A stretch of 64,000 nt of DNA from Diphasiastrum complanatum (lineage: Eukaryota > Streptophyta > Lycopodiopsida > Lycopodiales > Lycopodiaceae): positions 56,213,628 through 56,277,627 of the forward strand of contig CM055100.1 of the NCBI GenBank assembly GCA_029204225.1, read 5' to 3'. Positions 13,301-25,900 of this stretch are shown here, piece by piece. Made by a program: the position numbers and the translations under genes. How positions within the stretch are numbered: the first letter of the stretch is position 1; every line of letters begins with the position of its first letter. Under the pieces are notes generated by a model that was given only the letters and a program-made list of their open reading frames with translations, was not told where the DNA came from and did not search any database.

Positions 13301-16300
13301 GTACCGCAAATCACACTAGACAGTGTCTAGTACTGCCATTCAGAGTTAGGAGGCTTCATACTTTTCACATTACTGATCTCTGTCTTTCGAACGATCACAC
13401 ATTTCGAAATCTTTGCAAAGAGGAGGCGGCGTAGAAGCCGCGCCGAAGTGGGGAATCTAGAATATTCCCTCTGAAAGTTCTTATATTCCCTCTACTTTTC
13501 ATCTTTTTCATATCAATATCGGATCGACGCACCAGAGGTAAGAAAAATCCTGAACAGTCGTACATCCACGCGTCGTACAGATATAGCATATCCATACTAA
13601 TATCGGATCCACGCGCCAAAGGTAAAGAAAATACTGAGCAGTCGTACATCCGCACGTCATACCGATATTGCATACCCGTATCAATATCGGATCCACGCGC
13701 GCGAGCTTAAGAGAATCCCGAGCAGTCGTGCATCCACGCGTCGTACCGATATCAGATGTACAACCAAAAATTTACAATTCTGTGGTGTGATAAATTTTGT
13801 GATCCAGACTCATCTATCCAGTAATGGCAACTCTAAGCGAGAGTGTCCTTAATGAGTCAAGCAAATTGGAAGGTGCCAGCAACTATGCAGTTTGGAAATT
13901 CAAACTGAAGAACATTTTGATGGAAAAGGAGCTATGTGAGATCGTGACAAGTGAAGAGACAAGGCCAGTGATTGAAGAAGATCAGCGGGCATTTGATAGA
14001 AGAAAACGGAAAGCCCAGAATGTCATCAACTTATCAGTTAGAGATGCAATTATTCCCTATATTTCAGATTAGCGTGGGATACATTGAAGGCATTGTATGA
14101 AACGACAAATACATCTCGAATACTATTTCTGAAGACGAAGTTGCATACATTGCGGATGGATGATGGTGCAACCATTGCCGATCACATACTGAAGATCAAA
14201 GAGATCCGTGACCAATTAGCAGAAGTTGGAGAGCGAGTACAAGATTGTGAGATCGTGCAATTGACATTGAATAGTCTGAGTGAGTCACATCAGATGTTTG
14301 TGACGAGTATAGCCACAAGAGAAAATCTTTCAACCTATGAAGAACTAGGTGGATTGCTTTTGCAAGAAGAGCAATGTCAAGAGAACTTGAATCATCGTAA
14401 CAGGAGCTATGATCAAGCTCTTGCAGTTAGAGGACGAGGTGGAAGATTTGGCCGTGGAAGGTATCAATCGAGAGGAGGAAACTCAAGCCGGGGATCATTT
14501 CAACAATTTCATGAGCGAGTCAATGATAGTCCGAATCGAGGCAATTGGAATCAAGGCCGACGTCAAGGACGCGGCTATTCAAGACAAAATAAACCTGGAA
14601 ATTGTAGGTACTGCAACAAACCTAGCCACTGGGAGCGTGAATTCTTCAAGAAACAGAAGGAGATGGAACAAAGAAAAGACAAATGGCAAGCGGGAAATTA
14701 TGCTGATCAACATCGATTTGATGACTATTATTATGAAGATAATTAAATTGATCAACATCAATACGATGATGATCAATATGAAGATGATACAGGTGAGAGT
14801 TCAAAATTGTTCATTACAGCATTAATGACAAGTGATGAAGCCAAGGATACCTGGTACATTGATAGTGGTGCATCCAAGCACATGACTTCAAGGAAAGAGT
14901 GGTTTTCCGAACTCAAGGAAACTCACAATGGTGATGAAGTTGGACAAGCTGATGGCAAATTGCTATCTGTTAAAAGAGTTGGAGTGGTACCATTGAAGTT
15001 AGCCAACGAGAAGATAAAGCAGATAAGCAATGTGCAATATGTGCCTGGCTTAGCTAACAATCTACTATCTGTTGGGAAGATGGCTGATCAACAACTCAAG
15101 GTTGAGTTTGACAGCGACAAATGTCTCGTCAAGGACATCAAGAATCACTACAAAGTGATTGTTACAGGAGCTAGAGTCAACAGGAATCGACTCTACAAAT
15201 TGAATGCGAGTATGAGCAGCAGGAAGGTAATGATTTTGAGGAAACCTTCGCACCCATAGCTAAGATGGTAACTATATGTTCTATCATTGATATTTCTGCT
15301 TTCTATGGTTGGAAGATCCAGCAAATGGACGTTAAATCTGCCTTTCTTAATGGAGTGCTGGTGGATGAAGAAGTGTACTTAGTACAACCTCAAGGATTTG
15401 TTGAGCCAGGGAGAGAGCATCTCGTTTGTAAGCTCAACAAAGCCATTTATGGATTGAAGCAAGCACCACGGTGTGGTACTCTTGCATCGATTAACACTTC
15501 AAGCGATGGGGAATGATAAAGAGTGATGTTGATCCTAATCTTTACATTCCAAGGCAAATTCAGATATAGTGTTCATTGTGTTGTACGTGGATGATTTGAT
15601 TATTACAGGAAGTAATGAGAGCTTAATTGATAAAATCAAATCAGTGATCTAGGATTGATGCACTATTGTCTTGGCATTGAAGTATGGCAAAAGGAAGACA
15701 TGGTCTTTCTTACACAAAGCAAATATGCACGAGATTTGCTTTATAAATTCAATATGCAGGATTGTAAGCCTTTGAGTACACCTATGGATGTCAACATGAA
15801 GCTTACTGCATATGATGAATCTGAGAAAGTGGATGCTTATTTGTATAGACAGCTGGTGGGTAGTTTGATTTATTTGACACACACATGACCTGATATTTCT
15901 TATGTTGTTGGTGTTGTTAGTCAATTTATGCAAGATCCAAGTCAAGCACACTGGAAGTCTGCTAAACGTATTCTTATATACATTCGAGGGACATTGAATT
16001 TTGGTTTGAAGTATGATCAGCCTGAAGCGCCAATGTTGGTAGGTTATACAAATGCCGATTGGGCAGGTAATATTGATGACAGAAGATCTACCAATGGTCG
16101 TACATTCAGTTATGGTACAGCTGCAATTTCATGGAGCAGCAAAAAGCAACCTACAGTAGCCTTATCATCGACGGAAGCTGAATATCGAGCACTCAGCAAT
16201 GCTACACAAGAAGCGGTATGGTTACGAAGATTGCTTGTGGATTTAGGTCAACCACAGGTGGATGCGACTACTATATCTTGCGATAATCAAAGTTGCATTC

Positions 16301-16894
16301 ACCTTGCCAAAAATCCAGTTTTACATGCTCGAACCAAGCACATCGAAATACACTACCATTTTGTTCGAGAAAAAATTCTTGATGGAGCCATTGATTTTGT
16401 TTTTTGTAAATCTGAAGATCAAATGGCAAATATTTTTACTAAGTCATTAGGTAGATGTAAATTTGAGAGGTTTCGTACTCTATTAGGAATAGAAGAATGT
16501 CATTTTATCATTGAGGGAGAGTGTTAGAAATCAACGATAAACTTCATTGTTACTGTTTACGAGGTACATTAATGTTGACAGCTGTGACCAGCTGTCATTA
16601 GTCGTAGGCTAGCCTATTAGTCTACTCGTAGGTTTTCTCTCTCTACTAGGGGTTCAGGGTTTATTTGTACATTTTACATTCTGTATGAGTTAGTGTGATA
16701 GAGTGATAGTGCGTGTTCTTCTTCCGCCTTCTTGTGGTGATTGCTTATGGTGAATGCTTGATGTTGCATATCTAATTCTTAACACTTAGATCAAATTTCG
16801 GTCTTTAGCTGCCCGGAATGGGAGCAAAATTGGAGGGGGTGGGTGGAGGAGGCTGCGACCTCAATGATGGAGAAGGCAGCAGTGATGGCAGCCT

Positions 16895-16945
<51 letters not shown>

Positions 16946-19900
16946 ATATTAATGTCTTTTGGTGCCAAAAGGCACATAGGACAAATATGAAGTCTCTAAT
17001 TACATCAATGGAAGCGTAAAAACGTCTCCAATAAGTGGAAGTAAAACTAGCTAGAGCTAAAGCTGAACTAAGAACAAGTATCCATAAAACTGAAGTACAA
17101 AATGAAATAACCCACGAATCTGATGTGGGTACAGTGGTACATGTAATGTGGAGGTAAATGATGAGGTCTCAGGAAAAATGTAACATGCTGTAACATAAAC
17201 ATCTTTGTCCAATCCAATCCCTTGTCCTGATATCTGAATCCATAGGTACCATGCATGCTCATTGTGTCTAATGAACTCTAGGATCAAATGTAGTGATTCT
17301 CTATATAGGCAAGCCACTCCCCCTGAACCACGACCACCTGTGAACCTTGTCTTTATGCTATAAATCAAGTCCCATTGTAAATCTGGAAATACTGGAAGGC
17401 CTCGCTCCTGAATCTTGTGTGTCTATGCAAACAATAGTATAATATCCCTGTGTGAAAATCTATAAGGTCACCAACTGAGGATGATGAATGAATATCATTA
17501 TAGTTTCATACTTTGAACTATAAACGGAGTAAAGGGGGTCCTGGATTGCTCCCAAACCCGAAGACCCCAACTCCCTACTTCATGTTGTTGCAGGTTTGGA
17601 TCGACTGTCAATGTACCTCAAGTATCCATCCCTATATACAACTGTAATCCACATTCTAGTAAAAAAGCAAAATTAATAAGTGCTGAAAATACCAGTTATT
17701 GAAGGCAACGTTGCACTTTTTCCACGTACATTGAGATGTCGACGAGATTTTAGCTCTCCTCCATCAACTACTTCACACAGCACGGAATCTGCAGTCTTTG
17801 CTTTGACAAGCAGAGACATCATCCCTCCTTCAAATTGTTTACATGAAATGAATAAGATATCTTTCCAACCATAGGAGCAACAACTTATTGCTAACTTAAA
17901 AAAAAGTGAAGCCAGTGATAATAAAGAAGCTTCCTGCAGCGTGGGAGCAATTTTCAATTGAGGAACTAAAAGATATGATCAAAGCTTTGTGTTTCCATCA
18001 CAGCAAGACACTTTTCCTACTTTGCATTGGATAACCATAACCAATAATGCTATCATAGTAGAAACATAGAACTTCTCTTATTGTAGCTCTTGAATAGATC
18101 TACCGAAGTTACAAGAACATATGTGGCTCATTTCAAGGCCTGCTGCAATAGAGCATCTTATACTAAATGAAACTTTGAAATTACTGGTAGGACGAACTTG
18201 TGAAGCTTACCATCTACAAGTATAGTATCCCCCTTCTCCACATCATTCACAAAGTCATCATAATTCACACTGACTGAATTTTCAGTACCCACTCCACGCT
18301 TTATTGTGAAAGTGAACTCTTTGCCTTTGACAAGCTTAATTGGTTGAGGCAAATCTCCACTTCTGACTTCAGGGCCCTTTAAGATACAAATCAAACGCCA
18401 TGATCAAAGGTATATACTCATAAGGTCAAAAATTCTTGAACAAAACATACAATCTACCAGTACACAAATGTAAATAATTGAAACATATTGTATCTTAGAC
18501 AACATGGGTAACATCGCTTCTCGGAACTTACTGGATGGTATTATAGTTTCTAAAGACCTGAATTAGGGCAAGTTCTGCAAGTACAAATGGGGGACCAATG
18601 ATGAATAAACATCTGAAGGTCTCAGGACCCAAACCATATGGTCAACGTCAAATGGTAACAATAATAGCATGGGGCCCAACTACTGCCAAGGGCCCAAGTA
18701 ACTGCCATATGGCCTTTGAAATGCAGAAAGCAAAGATGTTGACACTGCACAATAGACATGCTGATGCCTCCAAAATGGTGTTGATGCTACAAAAAGGAAG
18801 CAGCTAATGTCACAAAAGGAAGACCATATGCTGCAGAAATGAAGGTGGAAGCCACACAACTGGAAATCTTTGATTCAAACAGATGACGACGATGTGAATC
18901 ACACTGCCAAGTGCATGGATCTCCAACAAAGAAATGCCAGATGAAGATGTCCATGAAATTGTCCTAAGCGACAAATGGCATATCAAAACTGCCAATGGTT
19001 CTGAAGGTTGTTTCCAAAACAAATCGATCCCAAGCCAGACGTATAGACAAGAAATATTCAGTAAGCAATACCTTGGTGCGAACAGATGGTCATTGAGTAA
19101 CGAGGTAAATCACACTGCCATGTGTATGGACCTCCAACAACGAAATGCCAGATGAAGATGTCCATGATATTGTCATAACCAACCAATGGCATATCAAAAC
19201 TGCTAATGTAACCGATGGTTGTGGCCAAAACAAAAATATAGACGAGAAACGTTTTTTAAAACCACCAACTAATGCCATTATGGAGCTACAGAAGGATCAG
19301 TAAAACCAACAACCACAGAGTTAAGTGCAGAACGGCACAGAAAGAAAATGATGTCATCATTAACCATGAGAATTATCTTCAAGAATCAGTGGACAGATTT
19401 GCAAAAAACCTTCTTGTGGAAACAAAACCAATGGTAGACAATGATGGCGGGTGCAAATAAAAAGAGCAGCGAGCAGGACATAGTAACCAACTATTGCAGT
19501 TTATCAAAAACTAAGGTGTGTGATACACTCAGAAAAAAATGAACAGGAGAGATCATTGTTTGGAACCCTAAAAGGCCTCCACAAAGGGCCTCTAAATAGT
19601 TACGCTATCTAAAAGAGAAGGTTTCAGAATTGGATAAAATTTTGTCTCTGAAATGACTAGAAATAGATATGTCAGCCTCATAATTAGTGATTGATTGATA
19701 AAAGACCAGAGCTTGGTGAGGTCAACTCATTGAGCTTGTCTTCAGCTTATATTCAGATTACGTAACTATAGCATATTAGTGTTAGAATATGTTAATGGAT
19801 ATGTTATATGTTAATAAAAACCCTCTAGGTTACTTTGACCCAAAAGGTCGAGATTTGTGTAACCATTGCTTATTTCATATCAGCCACCTTAAGTTAGACT

Positions 19901-22900
19901 TGGGCCCCGTGTAGAAACTTGTGGGTACATTGGCCTTGTTAATAAAAGACCAAACTTAGAAGTAGGGTTTTGCTGGTTTTTTATTAAGACAGACTTGGGC
20001 CCCCGTGTAGAAACTCGTGGGTCCATAGGCCTTGTTATTAAATGACCCAAACTTAGAAGTAGGGGTTTGCTGGTTTTTTATTAAGTAGCTTGTTGGTGAA
20101 GTTAGGTTAGACCTAATGTTGCTTGTAGAAGAAGTTAGGTATTTGACACTTGGGTCCTACCTGCATATTCATGTATCTTCTTCAAGCATAGAGTCTCTGA
20201 GGAGGGCAACCAACCATCTCCTTTCCTCTTTGTGTTTGAGATTCGTTATGTGAATGCTTTTCTGTTTGGTTTATAATTTTCAACATAGAATCAGAGCAAA
20301 TTAGAGATATTCTTGCTTGCAGGCTGGCACCCATCTACAAGCTATCTCTCTCCCCTTTCGTCGTGAAAAATCAGCTCTAATCTGATTTTTTACAGGTGGA
20401 GATCCGATCTACATAAGAATAGCTTGTTCTTTTCTCTTTCAGGAGGGCGCCTACAATGCTGGCTGTTTTTCAGGAGGGCGCTACAATTGCAGGTCCTTTT
20501 TCAGCGAGGTGCTATCACTTTCAGAGGTCTACAGTAGGGCGCTAGTGATCAGCTTTATGGATCTGGTTTTTTGCTATTGGGCACCTATCTTCCTTGCTGA
20601 TTTTCAGTAGGGCATCTATCTTCATTTGTTCTCATTTCTAGTGTGGTGATCAGCCTTTTACTTCAGATTTTTGAGCAGATCTCTTTCAGTATTTGGAGAT
20701 CTATTTGTGCTCATTATCAGATTTCAGTTTGCTGTTTTTGCAAGTAGTTTGTGTTGCTGAAAAATTCAGATCTACTGTTTTCAGATCTGTGGCTATTTTT
20801 CAGATCTACTTCAAGCTCATTTTACTTCTCTTATCATGGCAAGAGAGTCTGCAGCTATTGGAGCTTTGTTAGATGAAGATAAGTTGGATGGATCCAACTA
20901 CCCCTTATGGAGTTATATGATCAAGAACCTGCTTATTGCTAAAGGCTTGTGGGAGGTCGTCATTGGTGAAGATGACACTCTTACTATTGCTCCTTCTACT
21001 CCTACTAGGCCAAGCTCATCTATGGTTTCACCTTAGAAGGATCAAAGGAAATGGGATAGGAGGGATGCTCAAGCCCATTCCCTGATTGCATTATCAATGA
21101 AGGATCTATTTTGCCTCATATTAGATCTTGAAAAACATCGAAGAGTGCTTGGGATACGCTTCTCAAGATGTTTCAAATAAAAAATCCAGCAAGGGTTCTA
21201 TTTCTTCGGAACCAACATTCCAATTTGAAGATGCATGAAGGTGAGCCTATTTCCGATCACTTGACGAAGATCAAGGATCTTAGGGAGGAGCTTTTAAATA
21301 TTGATGAGGTCATTGAGGGTGCTCAATTTTACCATCACTTTGAATTCGCTTCCGCATTCGTATCTTTCTTTTGTTACGTCAATGAGTATCTCCTTGAGAA
21401 GAACTCAAATCACTTTTGATGAGCTAGTGGGCCTTCTTCTACAAGAAGAGCAAATGCGTAACAATTTCTCATCGGGAGATACTCAAGATCAAGCTTTCTT
21501 CTCAAAAGGCAAAGGAAAGGGTAAGTCAAAAGGTAAATCCCCTTCTACTTTTCCTAAGGCTGAGCAAAATTCACAAGATAGCAATGTTGCTAATGACTCT
21601 AAGAAGAAAGTCAATCGCCATCATTGCCGCAAGTATGGGCATTTTATCAAGGATTGCAGCAAGCAGACTGCGAAGGAGAAGATCAGGGAAACAAATGTTG
21701 CCACCGTTACTTTGGAACAACAATTGCAACGTCAAGTCAATCTTGTTGATCAAGATTATTCCTTTGTGACTGGTTTGATAGCCTCATCTTTTGATTGAGA
21801 AAAATCAGATTTCAGCCATTTTCAATTTACAATCAACATGTGTAAAAAGTCTGATTTGTAGAAATCAGATTTTCAACCAATGTTTGGTTCATTGATAGTG
21901 GTGCTACAAGGCATTGACCTATCACCTAGATGCTTTTACAAATTTGAAAAAGCTCGAAGACTGAAGCAAAGTCCAATGTGGGTCGTCTCATATCATCAAA
22001 GATATACTGGTTTTGCAACACTTTAGACAGCCAAGTGATGCAAAAGGTAAGGCTGTTGGACAGCCCAAAACAGTCCCAAGGTGGCAGTTAAGTACTTTGC
22101 GGGACAGCAAAGTAAGCCATTACTATTGAGGGAAGTCTGAGCTTCCACAAAATCAGGCTTTGCTGCTGATTTTTTTGATTATGCATTTACCTCTAACGAT
22201 AATCTTGTGGTTGAGTCTGTTTTTTATGAGCAAGCCAAACGAGCTAAATGCTGAAAAGATGCAATGAAAGAGGAGTACGAATCTATCATAAAGAACCAAA
22301 CTTGGGTTCTTGTTGATCTTCCACATGGTAAGAAGACTATTGGTTCAAAATGGGTTTACAAAGTCAAGTACAAGTTGGATGGTACCATTGAGAAGTACAA
22401 GGCGAGACTTGTGACAAAGGGTTATGCTCATCAAGGTGTTGACTATGAAGGAACTTTTGCGCCTACTGCCCAAATGACTACTGTAAGGGTAGTCACCGCC
22501 TTGGCTGCCCACCATGGATGGAGTCACCAACTCGACATAAAGACCGCTTTTCTAAACGGTGATCTTAGAGAAGAGGTATATCTACAACGACCTGCTAGTT
22601 TTTTGGTTGCAGGTCAAGAAGAAAAGGTGTGCCTACTCAAGAAGGCACTTTATGGGCTGAAGCAAGCACCTAGAATGTGGTATCAAAAGATACATTCACA
22701 TTTTTGTGAATGAGGTTTCAAATATAGTCCTAGTGAATCTACGCTTTATGTACTGCATACATCATCATTTATCATCATCATTCTCCTTTATGTTGATGAT
22801 ATCATTGTTACCGGCAACAATGAGGAGCATATTGTAGCCTTAGAATCTAATTTAGCTTCAATTTTTGAAATTTCAAATTTAGGCATGCTCCATTTTTATT

Positions 22901-25900
22901 TTGGTCTTGAATTTGTGCAATCAATATCTTGAATTTTCATTGCACAGCAACGATATGTTGGGCAGATTTTAAGACGTTTTGACATGGACGATTGCCGGTT
23001 GCTACACCTATTGAGACGGGAGTTAAGGTGAGTAATCAAGATGGTGGTGAGCCATTTGATTCCACTTTATATTGTCAAGCAGTTGGCTGTCTCATTTATC
23101 TATGCAATTCAAAACCGGACATTTCTTATAGTGTGTCACTTATGAGTCAAGTTATGCATAATCCATTGACATCACATTGGAAGGTTTTGAAGAGGATCTT
23201 TCGATATCTTCAAGGCACACGAGACCTTGGACTATTTTATCCTACAGCTGGTGATGCCTACATGTATGAGTTTAGTGACTCGGATTGGGGTGGAGACCAA
23301 GACATGCGACGCTCTACAAGTGGTAATTGTTTTTTTCTTGGTGATTCAGCTATTTCATGGTTAATTTTCAAGCTTCTGTCAGGAGAGAGGCATCGACATC
23401 AATTCACGCTTGCATATACACCACAATACAATGGTGTAGCAGAAAGACGAAGGAGCAAAGTGCATGATAGCTCAAGCACAACTGCCAAGTCGTTTTTGGG
23501 CTGAAGCAATCGCTTCCGCAGTCCATCTACAAAACCAGTCGATTACGACAACATTGGAGAGCAAAATGTCGTATGAAATGTGGACGAGTGAAAAGCCCGA
23601 TCTATCGTATGTACGAGTGTTCGGATGTGCAGCCTACATGCACATACCGAAAGAGAAAAGAAGCAAACTGGATGAAAAGTTGGTTCCTCCTGGAATCCTT
23701 GATTGATATTTCTCCATTCTTTTCTTCCTACTTCTCCCCCTTTTAACAGGAAATCTCACGAGTTTCTAAGGGGTGCATATCAGTCTAGATATGCCCAAGG
23801 AGAAGTTATAAAGAAGAATTCCGAGAAAAACTTTGAAAGTCAAGAAAGGTATTTCTTCCTACTAATACTGTCCCACACATTTTCGTGAATGACTTATCAA
23901 AAGATCTTCTTCGGAACCCACACAGAGAATTGACCTGTGAATCTTCAGATCTCCCCTTCGGAATTGCCTGCGTCCCATACCACAGGTTTTTCCTCCAGGA
24001 AGACCGTCCACTTCCTGATCTTAAAATCCAAAAACCAGATTGATGTGAATGATTCATAAATCAATTGAGACTACAACACCGGTACTATTGAAGTTATCGG
24101 GAATTTCACATTCCAACTTCATAGTACCAATTCCAATTCACAAAGAATGAATGGGAACTAACTCAAGAACAAATTATGTCTGGCTTCCTCTTGTTCTTCC
24201 TTTCTTAGCATGTTGGTATGCCACAACCTCAAAAATATTGCTTATTTCGCTTGGTTTCAAATTTTTCCATTTTAGGCTTCGGGGCCGTTTGGCCGTGCGT
24301 GCTCTTTCTCGAGGCAACCACGGTGCTATCATAGGCCTTAGCCACATGGACAACATCTTCCAAAGATTGGAGGATCATCCGTTTGAACTCGTTTCCCATC
24401 AAAAAGCGGCACCTTGGCCAAAAAACCCAAGAATTCTTGGACATAGGTGTCCAATTCTTGGTTGCCCAATTTTGCAATTAATAAAGCGAATATAAAGTTC
24501 ATAATCGTCAATGGTGACGAAAGCCTTACGAAATTCCTTCATGAATTCAGCCCAAGTCACCGGTTTCACGAGTAGGAAGAGGAGGCCTTACCCTCAAAAA
24601 GCAACAAAATTGAAGGTATTCGAATCCCTTCTGGGACATTGTGCAAGCTAAAATAGCTCGACCAACGGTATATCCAGTCTTCCACAACTTCCGGTCGTAA
24701 ATTTAATCACTACAAGTGACAATGTAGATTCATTATGCACATTGATTCTTTGTGTCATTGATTAATGTCATACAGTTTTCTATCATCAAAGAATCGTCTA
24801 CAAATATTGTCAAAATCACGAATTTTCATTCTGTCCTTTTGATATAGACATTGCAGTTAGATTGTGTCGCGGATAGAAGCCCAGAGACTTAAGAAGACTA
24901 TCGAGCTTCTTATATCAAGCTCGTGAGGCCTGCTTCAGACCGTAGATACACCTGTGCAACCGACAGGCATAATCTGGATTGTTCGGGTCTTCATAACCTT
25001 TAGGCTGCTCCATGAAAATTTCTTCATTCAAGTCTCTGTGGAGGAAGGCTGTTTTGACATCTATTTGATGTATCTACAAATTATATTTTGTAGCATAGGC
25101 AAGGAGTAATCGGATGCTCGACATCTTGACCATCGGGGAGTATGTATCAAAATAGTCGATACCATGCCTCTGAGTGTAACCTTTTGCGATAAGTCGTATC
25201 TTCCGACACTGCCATATGATCTCAGCTTCTTCTTGTATACCCATTTGCAGTCGACTTTCTTCTTTCCTTCGGGTAGTGGTTTGATTGTCCATGCCTGATT
25301 CTGCTTCATGGATTCGATCTCCTCTGACATAGCTTGTCTCCAAAATTTGCCCTCAGGATTCTGGATTGCTTCCAGATATGTCATTGGTTCCTCGGTGAAA
25401 CCACATAATTCGAAATCTGTGACCTTGCTCGACTGAAGACTATCGATGAGTCTGACGGGGGGGTCTTCAAATTCTTGTCGACCTTCTCAGTTGGATGTCT
25501 GGCTGTTGATTCGTCCTTTGCATTTCCTCTTCGAATTCTCCAATAGGCTGATCTTCTATTTCTTGTTCCGGAGTTTGTGGTTTGATATTCTAATTCGACG
25601 TTTGGCCTTGAACTCCCTCTTCGATTGGTAATATCGAAAAGATTTCATGGCCATTTGATTCTTTCACTCTTGGAAATATCGATTCATTGCTTCACATCCC
25701 TGCTCATTACCACCTTCCTTGTCGTTGGATTGTGCAGTTGATAGATATGTGAGCCATTCGAATATCTGAGCATGACAGTCTGACCTGTTTGTTGTATCAA
25801 GAACGATAGGATATTTTGATATTACATAAATCCTTTAAGGATTATAGTAGATATCTAGTTAGAAGATGTAAGAGAAGGAATTTAGAAAACATTCTTGTAG

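Larger units (their letters stand above)
12630..16784 (+). mobile_element. Copia C: LTR retrotransposon with TSD, PBS and both LTRs, integrase deleted
   Basis: LTRs 12630-12858 and 16522-16784, starting TGTTAGAAATCAA and ending TAATTCTTAACA. Five-base target duplication CTTAG at 12625-12629 and 16785-16789. PBS TGGTATCAGAGC (12859-12870), complementary to initiator tRNA-Met, and a purine tract TTGAGGGAGAG just before the 3' LTR. Inside: a 950-bp leader with two tandem repeats, gag, protease, then RT and RNase H. The integrase and the first part of the RT domain are missing between about 15,215 and 15,230, so the element could not move on its own. It sits inside LINE-e, splitting it cleanly. 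Confidence 0.95.
19780..23370 (+). mobile_element. Copia D: 5' LTR, PBS, gag, protease remnant, RT, RNase H; 3' LTR missing
   Basis: LTR 19780-20285, PBS-like TAGAATCAGAGC (20286-20297), a 540-bp leader, gag from 20836, protease motif at ~21,890, no integrase, RT from ~22,220, RNase H to ~23,370. There the sequence changes to a plus-strand integrase fragment of another copia. Several stops and frameshifts. A different family from copia C. Confidence 0.85.
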
